This document shows positions 48,910 through 57,844 of a DNA stretch of 64,000 nucleotides, piece after piece. The notes beneath the pieces were generated by a model. That model made no database searches. It had not been told where the DNA came from and saw only the letters and a list, made by a program, of their open reading frames with translations. A program made the translations under genes and the position numbers. Source of the stretch: Vibrio pacinii DSM 19139 (GTDB lineage Bacteria; Pseudomonadota; Gammaproteobacteria; Enterobacterales; Vibrionaceae); NCBI RefSeq assembly GCF_000711795.1, contig NZ_JONH01000013.1, forward strand, positions 124,001-188,000, given 5' to 3'. Numbering within the stretch: the first letter of the stretch is position 1; each line of letters starts with the position of its first letter.

Positions 48910-50388
48910 CTAAAGACTGTGTCCAAATGTCCCTTCAGTCCCACCCTTAGAGCGGTCAACGTATTCGGGTTCATTGTCTTGTTGCACTGGCACCATATTG
49001 TTGGGCGACGCAATATAGGCGCCACGACCGAGTAAGTAATATTCAAAGTCATTCGGCTGAACGTAAAAATCGGTTGGTAACGTGATTCGGTTCCTGTCGA
49101 CGGGTTGAGCTAATCTCGGCGTGACCAAGATGACCAGTTCCGTTTCACCCGAAATATACTCTTGGCTATTGAACATTTGACCCAAGATGGGGATATCACT
49201 AAACCCAGGCATTTCTTGCACAACATCTCGCACGTTCTCGCTGATAAGACCTGCGATACCAATGGTTTGACCATCGGCTAGTTCTAAAGTGGATGAGGCA
49301 CTACGGCGAGTGATAGGTGGTATCACATAGGTGCTGTTTGTTCCACCAGGTGCCAGAGTTAATGAAGAGGTATTGGCAATTTCACTCACATCGACTGCGA
49401 GGTTGAGATTGATTTTCTGATCCGACAAAACGGTGGGGATAAACTTCAGACCAACGCCATACTCTTTATATTCAATGGTAATGCCGTTTTCATCAGGAAC
49501 TGGAATAGGGAACTCACCACCCGCTAAGAACTCTGCTTTTGAACCACTTAATGCCGTTAAGTTTGGTTCAGCAAGTACTTTGGCTGTCCCATTTTGCTTG
49601 GCGATATCCAACGCAAAAGAGAACAGAGTATTACCATCAATAAAGGAGCCGAGAAATCCGGTAGCATCTATAGATGGCGCGTTAAAAATAGGGGTAACAG
49701 AACTAGGAGGACCTATCGCTGTCGGTAAGCCACCACCGGCAGAAGTGCCACCCCATTTAAACTCAGAGCCACTCGATTGGAAAAACTGAAAGTTAGCATC
49801 GAACTTTCTCACTAAGCTTCGTTGTACCTCTGCGACCGTCACTTCCAGCATCACTTGCTGAGCGCCGCCGATCGTCATCAGGTTAATCACCCCAGTTTTG
49901 TCAACTTGCTCACTGAGAGATTTATTCTCTTCATCAGCTTCACGACCTGCGGAGTAGGTTTCTGCCACTCTTAGCGCAATATTCATCGCTGATTGATGAC
50001 TGATTTGTCCACTCAAAATTAAACGATTTTGCGCGCTGTGCACTTCAATTGTTTCGTTAGGTAGAAACTCATACAGCTTAGCTTTCAAACTATTTAGATC
50101 GTGAGTAACTTCGATATCGATCGATTCGATTAAACGCCCCCGACTGTCCCATGCCATTAAGTTAGTCGAACCGAGCTTTTTACCAATAAGAAACACTTCA
50201 TCCGACTTAAGCATCACAATATCGAGCACATCCGGGTCACCCAATGACACGCGCTTAGCCTTCCCTGCTAAGGTAACATGCGTCGATTTATGATGAGGCA
50301 CTTTGACCACTTTGCCAGATTGAGTCGCAGCCTGAACATTAAAAATCATAAAAAACAGAAGACTTGAAAAAACGAATAGTGTGCGCAT
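48910..50388 (-). CDS. rcpA: RcpA/CpaC, outer-membrane secretin
   Basis: A 492-residue secretin that forms the outer-membrane pore for the Flp pilus. It has a signal peptide (residues 1-20), an N-terminal N0-like domain (KRVSLGDPDVLDIVMLKSDEVFLIGKKLGSTNLMAWD), a BON-like region, and the secretin core (VAEVQRSLVRKFDANFQFF onward, LAEPNLTALSGSKAEFLAGGEFPIPVP, and VTPRLAQPV near the C-terminus). GAGGTGAACT precedes the ATG. Confidence 0.93.
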   Translation of the reverse strand: MRTLFVFSSLLFFMIFNVQAATQSGKVVKVPHHKSTHVTLAGKAKRVSLGDPDVLDIVMLKSDEVFLIGKKLGSTNLMAWDSRGRLIESIDIEVTHDLNSLKAKLYEFLPNETIEVHSAQNRLILSGQISHQSAMNIALRVAETYSAGREADEENKSLSEQVDKTGVINLMTIGGAQQVMLEVTVAEVQRSLVRKFDANFQFFQSSGSEFKWGGTSAGGGLPTAIGPPSSVTPIFNAPSIDATGFLGSFIDGNTLFSFALDIAKQNGTAKVLAEPNLTALSGSKAEFLAGGEFPIPVPDENGITIEYKEYGVGLKFIPTVLSDQKINLNLAVDVSEIANTSSLTLAPGGTNSTYVIPPITRRSASSTLELADGQTIGIAGLISENVRDVVQEMPGFSDIPILGQMFNSQEYISGETELVILVTPRLAQPVDRNRITLPTDFYVQPNDFEYYLLGRGAYIASPNNMVPVQQDNEPEYVDRSKGGTEGTFGHSL

Positions 50389-50396
50389 AGTTCACC

Positions 50397-51140
50397 TCAA
50401 TCATTGACTCTGATATTGCTTTTCTCGGTTCCCTTGAGAATCGTGACACTAGGAGCAACATATCTTTTGATCACTTTTTCTTCCGCATGGGGGTTACGTA
50501 ATGTCAGCTGTATTTCGCCTTTACTGCGGGCGGACAACAGTTTTTCCGCTTCATTGGGGGAGACCTCTAGCGTCACTGCTCTGACAATAACCGGCTTGTT
50601 CTCGGTACTTCTTGCGGTCTGATCCACGGCAAGTACTTTAATATTTTTCAACACCGTTAGCGTTCTGGCTGAGGTTCTGCTGTAACTTATCGTATTGAGC
50701 ACATCGACCCTATTGCCGGGTAATAAAAACCCAGCCACACCAATAACGTCATTTACCCGGATGGTAACCGCACGCTTGTCTTCGGGAATCAAGGCCGCCA
50801 ATGTCGACCCTTCACCAGAATTGGCCAGACGGTTTCTATTGATGATTTCCCCTGGGTAAATTGTCGTCGCGGCCACTTCACCAAGTATTGATTCTTCAGT
50901 GATAAACTGCGCTTCATCTCGCCACGCGACTTCAAGTAACTTGGCCGCTATATGTTGCTGCTCAATAATGCTCCCGGAAGGAATCTCTTGCGCCGCAACC
51001 ATAACAGGTTCACGTTCAACCACTTCAACTTCAGTTTGCGGGGTTAACTGCCTGTCCATCCATTGCTTAGCAAAAAACACCGCCCCTAAACCAAAAGCGA
51101 TAGAGAGTAAAAATAATAAGATAACTTGGCTTCGACTCAT
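50397..51140 (-). CDS. rcpC: RcpC/CpaB, Flp pilus assembly protein
   Basis: A 247-residue protein with an N-terminal membrane anchor (ILLFLLSIAFGLGAVFFAKQWMD) and a SAF/CpaB-type beta domain (VMVAAQEIPSGSIIEQQHIA, and VGVAGFLLPGNRVDVL-like segments). RcpC acts in the periplasm with the secretin. Its ATG overlaps the stop of the upstream AAA+ ATPase gene, so these two are co-translated. Confidence 0.9.
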   Translation of the reverse strand: MSRSQVILLFLLSIAFGLGAVFFAKQWMDRQLTPQTEVEVVEREPVMVAAQEIPSGSIIEQQHIAAKLLEVAWRDEAQFITEESILGEVAATTIYPGEIINRNRLANSGEGSTLAALIPEDKRAVTIRVNDVIGVAGFLLPGNRVDVLNTISYSRTSARTLTVLKNIKVLAVDQTARSTENKPVIVRAVTLEVSPNEAEKLLSARSKGEIQLTLRNPHAEEKVIKRYVAPSVTILKGTEKSNIRVND

Positions 51141-52483
51141 CGGGCACCTCCACCTTTACCATCCGCTGTAAAGTAGACATCCCAAGCTCGGGCAACGATC
51201 TCTGCGGTAATCACTGGTTCGTTTTCTTCGAAGACAATGATGTCACGGCTGATACCGACTAAATCTTTGGGAATACATGGGAAAAAACCCACACTGTGTT
51301 GCTGATGCAAGTCCAATAATGTGGGGAAACAGCTCTCTGCGAGTTGTAAATTTCGTCCTTGAGAGAGCTTGTCCCATAACTGGCGATACTCTAATTCCAG
51401 CAAGGGACCAAACTGAATTTTGTAACCTAATCTGCGCAAAAAGGCAGGATCACTGATCTTTTCTGGGTCTAAGTTAGTAGAGAAAGCTAGGGTAAGAATA
51501 AAAGGGATCGTAATTTGTTGGCCATTTGGCAACGAGAGATAGTCGTAGAAATATTCCATCGGCACTATCCAACGATTAAGCAAAGTGGCGACTGGCATGG
51601 TTTGGCGACCTAAATCATCAATAATGAAAATACCATTGTTGGCCATCATCTGCAGCGGCGCCATCCAGACACGATTATGCTCACTGTGATTAACCTCAAG
51701 CATATCCATCGTCAGCTCCCCCCCAACTTGGATACTGGGGCGTTCGCATAGACACCAACGTCGATCAAACTGCTCTTTAAAGGCTATCGATTGGATTTCT
51801 GAACTCGTAACCCGCTTATGGTGCTGAGGAGAAAATACTTTAATGATGTTACCTGCCGCGTAAACCGCGTACGGAATATAAACGGAGGTGTTGAGAGAAT
51901 TGAGCAAGCGCGTCGCAACAAACGTTTTGCCGGTTCCCGCGTCTCCGTATAGCAACAACGCTCGACCAGAATTAATGGCAGGTCCTAAGCTAGCGATCAT
52001 CCGTTCAGCGCCTAAAACATCGCTTAATGCATAAGTGACGTCTTGACGGTTGACCATCTGTGCTCGGACATCTTGCGCTTTTACCATCGCGTCATAGCTG
52101 GTGAGTGAAACGGGCACAGGTCCTAGGTAGGCATCTTTTACAAAAGCGCTATCGGCTTCTTGCACTCCTTGCTCAGAAAGACCGTAACGGATATGCCCTG
52201 TGCTGGTCGTTTGAAAACCAGCGCTTTGGGCCTGAAACACTTCGACCAAAGATTTTGCACGCAAGTCACCTAACATCTCCTCAATCATGTGGCTGTTGAT
52301 GCACATTAATTTAGTCAGTTGCAAAAGATCTGACTTAGGGTATGCGGCAAGGTGCTTAACCAGTAAGTTTTCTAATACTGCTTTGGGCAAACCTAGCGCA
52401 TCGAAAGAAGTCGGCACAGGTGGAGCATCAGCTTGAGGCGTCAGTTCGATCCTGTGTTTTATTTGCGCTGTCGCTTCAACCAT
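51137..52483 (-). CDS. AAA+ ATPase with winged-helix-like N-terminus, Tad locus
   Basis: A 448-residue cytosolic AAA+ protein. Residues 25-110 look like a winged-helix domain (VLENLLVKHLAAY, LLQLTKLMCINSHMIEEMLGDLRAKSLVEVF, TSTGHIRYGLSEQGVQEA). The ATPase part has Walker A GDAGTGKT at 180-187 and Walker B GIFIIDDL at 284-291, plus a sensor-like LAFSTNLDPEKISDPAFLRRLGYKI. The start follows AAGGAG. It lies between tadV and rcpC and overlaps rcpC. It is not part of the classical Tad set; the function is unknown. Confidence 0.85.
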   Translation of the reverse strand: MVEATAQIKHRIELTPQADAPPVPTSFDALGLPKAVLENLLVKHLAAYPKSDLLQLTKLMCINSHMIEEMLGDLRAKSLVEVFQAQSAGFQTTSTGHIRYGLSEQGVQEADSAFVKDAYLGPVPVSLTSYDAMVKAQDVRAQMVNRQDVTYALSDVLGAERMIASLGPAINSGRALLLYGDAGTGKTFVATRLLNSLNTSVYIPYAVYAAGNIIKVFSPQHHKRVTSSEIQSIAFKEQFDRRWCLCERPSIQVGGELTMDMLEVNHSEHNRVWMAPLQMMANNGIFIIDDLGRQTMPVATLLNRWIVPMEYFYDYLSLPNGQQITIPFILTLAFSTNLDPEKISDPAFLRRLGYKIQFGPLLELEYRQLWDKLSQGRNLQLAESCFPTLLDLHQQHSVGFFPCIPKDLVGISRDIIVFEENEPVITAEIVARAWDVYFTADGKGGGAR

Positions 52484-52508
52484 AGTGACTCCTTGTCTTC
52501 TTTGTAAT

Positions 52509-53021
52509 TTAAAAGTAATGGAACATGGCAAGACCAATTACAACGACAGGAGCAAAAGGCATCCGAAGTTTTTTCTCGATGCTTCCACCATTGGTCATCA
52601 CTAAGCTCGCTTGAGAGCCATAAGCGAGCATCATTGAATATTTTTTAATAAGCTGTTTGAGCGTAGAGCCGGTTTGAACTCGATTAAATAACGCATACAA
52701 CAGACCAACCACCACGCTTGATAGCGCAATCCAGACTGTCGCATTGAGTAATTGCCCCCAGCCAAGCCAGAAACCGACCACACCCAATAATTTGACATCA
52801 CCTGGAGCCATAATACGAATGAAGTGGAGCAGAAGTGCGGAAACAAAGAAAATCGCACCGCCTGAGAGAGAGTTGAGAAAAACGTCCAAGGGGTCAGGTT
52901 GAAAAAAACCGTTGATGACACATACAAGCAGTGTAATAAGCAAATAAACATTGGGGATGCGATGCTCACGCGCATCCGTAACAGCTATAACAACTAATCC
53001 GAACCAAACTAAGTAATTCAT
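52509..53021 (-). CDS. tadV: TadV/CpaA, Flp prepilin peptidase
   Basis: A 170-residue membrane aspartyl protease of family A24 that processes the Flp prepilins and TadE/F. The catalytic aspartates are D16 (VTDAREHRIPN) and D75 in APGDVKLLG, the GxGD-type motif. It has about five or six membrane segments and lacks the methylase domain of PilD, as expected. AAGGTC precedes the ATG. It follows the two flp genes. Confidence 0.93.
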   Translation of the reverse strand: MNYLVWFGLVVIAVTDAREHRIPNVYLLITLLVCVINGFFQPDPLDVFLNSLSGGAIFFVSALLLHFIRIMAPGDVKLLGVVGFWLGWGQLLNATVWIALSSVVVGLLYALFNRVQTGSTLKQLIKKYSMMLAYGSQASLVMTNGGSIEKKLRMPFAPVVVIGLAMFHYF

Positions 53022-53045
53022 ATTAGACCTTGTTTAAGCTAAAAG

Positions 53046-53210
53046 TTAGCCCTCAAAAATTGAGCTTAATTCTGATGTAAGGGAGTCGCTAAAGGCGACA
53101 AAAACACCGGAAAACACAATGACCATCAATCCTGCACCAACGACATACTCAACAACCGTAAGGCCACTCTCATCGTTTAAAAAAGCTTTAACACTCGTCC
53201 ATATTTTCAT
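53046..53210 (-). CDS. flp2: Flp2, second Flp-type pilin
   Basis: A 54-residue prepilin. The leader (MKIWTSVKAFLNDESG) is followed by LTVVEYVVGAGLMVIVFSGVF. The glutamate-tyrosine pair at mature positions 5-6 and the hydrophobic helix are the Flp signature, with cleavage after G16. AGGGGG precedes the ATG by six bases. It matches flp1 closely in the core (GLTVVEYVVGAGL) but has a different C-terminus (SSIFEG) and a shorter body. It lies between flp1 and tadV. Strong evidence from motif and position. Confidence 0.92.
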   Translation of the reverse strand: MKIWTSVKAFLNDESGLTVVEYVVGAGLMVIVFSGVFVAFSDSLTSELSSIFEG

Positions 53211-53355
53211 GCTGTCCCCCTAAAAACATTTAGGCTTGTAAAACTATGGTTGAGTCTTACAAGCCTAAAATTAATAATAGTCGGGATTTGAGTTATTTCC
53301 TATTTACATTTATATCAGCAAAAAATAACTCCGCACACGATGGTATTTGATGGTG

Positions 53356-53535
53356 TTAGCCTGCCGCTGGTTCATCAAAAATAGTCGCGAGTTCTCCTTG
53401 CAATAAGGTGCCTAAATTGTCAAATACCGCAGCCAATGCGATAACAATCAGCCCGGCGCCGACAACATACTCGACGACCGTTAGACCTTCTTCATCTTTG
53501 ATAAATGCAGTGATGTTTTTGATTAGCTTGCTCAT
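53356..53535 (-). CDS. flp1: Flp1, major Flp pilin
   Basis: A 59-residue prepilin. The leader MSKLIKNITAFIKDEEG is cut after G17, leaving LTVVEYVVGAGLIVIALAAVFDNLG. Mature positions 5-6 are Glu-Tyr, typical of Flp pilins. The start at 53535 follows AAGGAG; an upstream ATG at 53559 would include it. It is the first gene of the Tad locus, and the 145-base gap to flp2 suggests flp1 makes extra transcript. It should be the major fibre subunit. Confidence 0.95.
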   Translation of the reverse strand: MSKLIKNITAFIKDEEGLTVVEYVVGAGLIVIALAAVFDNLGTLLQGELATIFDEPAAG

Positions 53536-53934
53536 GAGGTGTCTCCTTCCAAAGTTCATTAAGCTATGCGCTTATTGATAAATTTAGAGATAAACGGAAA
53601 CAAGCGTTAGGACTTTGTTAGTCATCATTGGTACTTTTTTGCCACTTAACCATTCATTAACCCGATAGATTAGAACGACACATATCAAAATTTGACTAAT
53701 TTAAACTAATAGCTCTAACTAAGGATAAATATAAAAACTTATGAAACAGCAAGTTATTTAACCACTAATGTTAATAATTCAGCCAAACGGATAAATGAGC
53801 ACTATTTCTCACTTTTGATACTTGACTAACTTTATATAAAATGAAAATGAGACCTTAGTACAAATAACATCCACTATAAACATAACAACACTCAATAGTC
53901 ACCTTGCCGTTGTCAGCGATATACGACTAAGCTG
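53536..53934. promoter_or_regulatory. Divergent control region of the Tad locus and the AraC-type gene
   Basis: This 400-base AT-rich gap must hold the flp1 promoter on the minus strand and the AraC promoter on the plus strand. I see no clear sigma-54 element, no convincing terminator and no further gene. Confidence 0.45.
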
Positions 53935-54714
53935 ATGGGTAGATTTCCTTTACGGCAAATAGGTCTGGAATATATCGTGGATGTGCTACACAAAGGGTAT
54001 TGGCTTGGAAAATCAGCAACTTACATACCAAAAGACACAGTTCGTTCGCTAGAGCGATATTTCCATCTTTGGGATTATGGCTACGACGTGTCAGTGCTCA
54101 GTGAACCCAGCATTCATTTCTGTTTTTTCTATTATGACGACTCTTTTCACTCGCTCTTTCTTACCGCGACTAAACTATGTCAAAACCTAGATAAACGCTT
54201 GGTAGTCATCTACAACGAAAGACTACCTGCAGAGATCGAACATTTAGAGGTGGTATTTTCAACCTTCAATTTAGGTTCTGATGATATGCATACTTGGGCT
54301 GAAGAACTTAATAAACAAATCATCTACCAATTCACCAAACATCAAGACATCCTCGATATCCATAAGCTCACTCAAGTCCACTCGCACAAACATATCAGTA
54401 AAGACTTAGTTGAAATGCTCCGATACATAGAAAAAAATCTATCGCGAACCATACGTGAAGAAGACGTTGCCGAATACTGTCACTATTCCGTGACCTATTT
54501 TTCTAAGTTTTTCCATAAAACTATTGGGGTCAGTTTTCGAGATTATTTAACCCTTAAGCGGATCAATTTAGCCAAACAATTGTTGATCAACGCGCGAAAA
54601 GAGAAGATCTCATTCATTGCATTTCAGTGCGGCTACAATGATGTCTCTTACTTTTCACGTATTTTTAAGAAAAAAACGGGGATTAGCCCTGCAATCTACC
54701 GTCAACTACACTAA
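53935..54714 (+). CDS. AraC-family regulator divergent from the Tad locus
   Basis: A 259-residue protein. The C-terminal 100 residues form the AraC double helix-turn-helix (REEDVAEYCHYSVTYFSKFFHKTIGVSFRDYLTLKRI, then ISFIAFQCGYNDVSYFSRIFKKKTGISPAIYR). The N-terminal 150 residues are not a cupin; the SIHFCFFYYDDSFHSLF and KRLVVIYNERLP segments suggest a degenerate receiver-like alpha/beta fold. The start has no clear ribosome binding site. Its position opposite flp1 makes it a likely regulator of the pilus genes. Confidence 0.8.
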   Translation: MGRFPLRQIGLEYIVDVLHKGYWLGKSATYIPKDTVRSLERYFHLWDYGYDVSVLSEPSIHFCFFYYDDSFHSLFLTATKLCQNLDKRLVVIYNERLPAEIEHLEVVFSTFNLGSDDMHTWAEELNKQIIYQFTKHQDILDIHKLTQVHSHKHISKDLVEMLRYIEKNLSRTIREEDVAEYCHYSVTYFSKFFHKTIGVSFRDYLTLKRINLAKQLLINARKEKISFIAFQCGYNDVSYFSRIFKKKTGISPAIYRQLH

Positions 54715-54841
54715 CAGTGTCATGGTCACAAGATGAACGCAAACTCTCGATAATTGCTTTCATCCCTTTTAGTGAGCATGTTAGAGTTAACATTCTATTA
54801 ACAATAAATATAATATTTTGCCAATAACACGGAGTTAGAGA

Positions 54842-56527
54842 ATGATTCAGCCTAACGAGTTAAGCAAACCACACTGTGCTCTCCCCCCGCCGAATGAGAT
54901 GATCTTAAAATGGGCGCAAGAGCGCCCAGACCAGGTCTATTTGAAACAGACTATTAATCGCCAACATGTCGAGTTCACTTACGCGCAAGTCGCTGACCAA
55001 GCGCTAAAATTGGTAAGTGTGTTAAATGAACTGGGCATCCAGCCAGGCGATAAAGTCGCATTGGTTTCAAAAAACTGTGCCGAATGGTTTATTTGCGATT
55101 TGGCCATGACACTTGGTGACTTTGTCAGTGTACCGATTTTCCCTACTGCGGGAGCGGACACCATTGAATACTGCTTAACGCACAGTGAAAGCAAAGCGCT
55201 TATCGCGGGTAAGCTCGACGACAAAGCAGCAACACAGCAAGCCATCGATTCAATTAGCGAGCTGATTACGATTTCACTGCCTTATGACTCGGCGCCAAAC
55301 TGTCAATACCAATATTCTGAGCAGATAGCCAAAGCGATACCGACGACAAATCGCCCAGAACACTATGACGATAAACTGATGTCTATCGTATACACATCGG
55401 GAACATCAGGATTACCGAAAGGGGCGATGCTCACTTACGGCGCATTTAGTTGGTCAGCTCAGCAGCTGATCAATCATATTGGTATCGAGAAGAATGACCG
55501 TCTTTTCTCTTACTTGCCGCTCGCTCATATCACCGAGCGTGTTTACATTTTTGGCTCTTCTATCATGGGCGGTGTGCAAACCGCTTTTCCAGAGTCTCTC
55601 GATACCTTTATCGAAGATGTTAAGATGCAGCGTCCGACGCTGTTCATCTCAGTACCACGCTTGTGGACACTATTCCAACAACGAATCCAAGATAAACTTC
55701 CGCCAAAAAAACTTAACTTACTGCTCAAGATCCCATTCGTTAACTCATTAATCAAGAAGAAGCTCGCAGAAGGGCTTGGGTTGGATAAAGCTCGAGTGCT
55801 AGGTTGTGGCTCGGCGCCAGTGTCTCCCGCTCTGCTTGAGTGGTATCACAGTGTGGGCTTACACATTACTGAAGCTTGGGGGATGACCGAATCTTTCGCT
55901 TACAGCACCCTAAACTACCCATTTAGAGCCGACAAGATTGGCAGTGTCGGTAACGCCGGGCCAGGTATCGAATTAAAAATTGCCAATGACCAAGAGATCA
56001 TGGTTCGCAGCAAGGGGATGTTCTCCGGCTATTATAAAAATGATATTGCCACTCAAGAGTCATTTGACGCTAATGGTTGGCTTCACACTGGCGATATCGG
56101 CGCGATCGACAGCGAAGGATATTTGACGATTCAAGGGCGTAAAAAAGACACCTTCAAAACCGCAAAAGGTAAGTTTGTCGCCCCTGTACCGATTGAGAAA
56201 AAACTGTTTGAGTACAGCCGCGTCGAGATGATGTGTCTGATCGGACTTGGCTTACCCGGGCCGATTTTGTTAGTCGTACCGCATGACTTCCCTAATTTTG
56301 ATCGCAAACGTTATGAACGAACCACGAACAAAGTCATTGCACGAATGAACTCTGAACTTGAATCTCACGAGCAAATCAAAGGCGTGCTGATGATCAAAGA
56401 CCCATGGACGATTGAAAATGGCATTTTGACACCTACGCTAAAAATTAAACGTCACGTCCTTGAGCAAAAGTATCACGAGATGGGACAAAACTGGCCTAAA
56501 GGCCAACTGGTCGTTTGGGAAGAATAG
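54842..56527 (+). CDS. AMP-forming acyl-CoA ligase
   Basis: A 561-residue ANL-superfamily enzyme that activates a fatty acid through an acyl-adenylate to its CoA ester. The phosphate-binding motif A3 is VYTSGTSGLPKGAM near residue 185, an A5-type motif is EAWGMTE, and A7/A8 appear as WLHTGDIG and QGRKKDTFKTAKGKFVAP. It resembles the FadD15/long-chain or bubblegum-type ligases rather than E. coli FadD. GGAG lies before the ATG. It is a single-gene unit; chain length is unknown. Confidence 0.88.
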   Translation: MIQPNELSKPHCALPPPNEMILKWAQERPDQVYLKQTINRQHVEFTYAQVADQALKLVSVLNELGIQPGDKVALVSKNCAEWFICDLAMTLGDFVSVPIFPTAGADTIEYCLTHSESKALIAGKLDDKAATQQAIDSISELITISLPYDSAPNCQYQYSEQIAKAIPTTNRPEHYDDKLMSIVYTSGTSGLPKGAMLTYGAFSWSAQQLINHIGIEKNDRLFSYLPLAHITERVYIFGSSIMGGVQTAFPESLDTFIEDVKMQRPTLFISVPRLWTLFQQRIQDKLPPKKLNLLLKIPFVNSLIKKKLAEGLGLDKARVLGCGSAPVSPALLEWYHSVGLHITEAWGMTESFAYSTLNYPFRADKIGSVGNAGPGIELKIANDQEIMVRSKGMFSGYYKNDIATQESFDANGWLHTGDIGAIDSEGYLTIQGRKKDTFKTAKGKFVAPVPIEKKLFEYSRVEMMCLIGLGLPGPILLVVPHDFPNFDRKRYERTTNKVIARMNSELESHEQIKGVLMIKDPWTIENGILTPTLKIKRHVLEQKYHEMGQNWPKGQLVVWEE

Positions 56528-56552
56528 CTTTCTAGTCAACTATCAACACAAC

Positions 56553-56580
56553 AAAAAGGAGAGCAGCGCTCTCCTTTTTG
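56553..56580 (+). terminator. Intrinsic terminator after the acyl-CoA ligase gene
   Basis: A 12-bp stem (AAAAAGGAGAGC with GCTCTCCTTTTT) with a very short loop ends in T residues. Confidence 0.85.
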
Positions 56581-56639
56581 CATTTTCAACTAAAGCGATT
56601 ATGATGCCAAGATAAGGGATCAATAGTTAGGGATAAAAT

Positions 56640-57539
56640 ATGGATGCAAGGCTGCATCATTTACCGGGATTGCGCTACTTTGAAGTAGCCGCTAGGCTCA
56701 ACAGCTATAGTCGAGCTGCAAATGAACTCTGTATTAGCCAAGCGGCGGTCAGTCAGAAGATTCGTCAACTTGAAGATGGCCTTGGTTGCAAACTGTTTGT
56801 CCGCGATGGTAGAGAGATGCGCCTGACAGAGGCTGGTAAGATTCTCTTTCGTCATGTCTCGCTTGGTTTTGATCACATCATCACAGGTTTAAATCAGATC
56901 CAAAATGAACCTGTTGAAGGCCTACTGTGCGTAAGTTCAACGCCTTCTTTCGCCTCTCGTTGGCTACTGCCTAGGTTGTGGAAATTCTCGATTCAGCACC
57001 CAGGTATTCCGATCCGAATTATTACCAGTTGTGATGCTCCTAAACTTAAACAAGGTGATGCCGATGTCGCAATCTGGCAAGGTGACGAGCTTGATCTCAC
57101 TGGCGAACAACAGCTCAATAAACACCTTCTGTTCGAAGAAACCATTTATCCTTTTTGCTCGCCCCATTTAGCTGATTCAATCCAACTGACTTGCCCCGAA
57201 CAGCTACTCAATTGTTGGCTGATCCACTATGAGTCTGGTGGCTACCCTTGGCAGACCTGGTTTGCTCAAGCGGGCGTCAGTATGAACAAAGACTCGGTTC
57301 AATGGATGGATGTAAGCACCTTTGACCATGCTATGAACGCGGTCATGGCAGGTCATGGTGCCTGTTTGGCGAGTGACTCACTGGCGAGTGATTATGTCGA
57401 ACGAGGCTTACTCATCAAACCATTTGATATCGGCATGACGCCGGGGATTCAGTTCAATCTTTTTTATGATGAGAAGTCACCTCGTCGGAATCGTATCGCC
57501 GCGTTCGCCAACTGGTTACAAAGTGAGGTTGTCGAGTAA
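56640..57539 (+). CDS. LysR-family regulator, GcvA type
   Basis: A 299-residue LysR-type regulator. The N-terminus (LPGLRYFEVAARLNSYSRAANELCISQAAVSQKIRQLEDGLGCKLF) is GcvA-like, and the effector domain has TPSFASRWLLPRLWKF, a hallmark of that group. It is followed by a convergent DUF1127 gene and then a second, similar LysR gene. The target is unknown; the DUF1127 gene is a candidate. It is not next to any glycine-cleavage gene. Confidence 0.87.
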   Translation: MDARLHHLPGLRYFEVAARLNSYSRAANELCISQAAVSQKIRQLEDGLGCKLFVRDGREMRLTEAGKILFRHVSLGFDHIITGLNQIQNEPVEGLLCVSSTPSFASRWLLPRLWKFSIQHPGIPIRIITSCDAPKLKQGDADVAIWQGDELDLTGEQQLNKHLLFEETIYPFCSPHLADSIQLTCPEQLLNCWLIHYESGGYPWQTWFAQAGVSMNKDSVQWMDVSTFDHAMNAVMAGHGACLASDSLASDYVERGLLIKPFDIGMTPGIQFNLFYDEKSPRRNRIAAFANWLQSEVVE

Positions 57540-57541
57540 CG

Positions 57542-57748
57542 CTATTTATCCCAAAAGTGTCGAATACTTTCTTGCCTCGCTTGCTCTCGCCCCACACCAA
57601 TATCTTCTAAAAGATGTTCAGATAAGTTTGCGAGATCTTTTCTCGTCCGATAGTTTCGCCACCATTGACTCACATTAGTTAAGATTTTCTTATTCCAAGT
57701 AAGTGTGTCGGTTAGTTTTACTTTATATCCAAACTCTGACGTTTCCAT
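57542..57748 (-). CDS. DUF1127 small protein
   Basis: A 68-residue protein whose C-terminal half carries the DUF1127/YjiS pattern (WWRNYRTRKDLANLSEHLLEDIGVGREQARQE). Small arginine-rich DUF1127 proteins in other bacteria bind RNA or affect phosphate metabolism; here the function is unknown. It is convergent with the LysR gene on its left and divergent from the LysR gene on its right. This arrangement suggests the right-hand regulator controls it. Confidence 0.82.
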   Translation of the reverse strand: METSEFGYKVKLTDTLTWNKKILTNVSQWWRNYRTRKDLANLSEHLLEDIGVGREQARQESIRHFWDK

Positions 57749-57844
57749 AATCTATACTCAAGTTGCATTTGATGAGTAAATAATCGACTATCACGTAAGT
57801 TCTCTCAAACGATACTACCTGACACTCAGTTAAGGAAATCTTAA

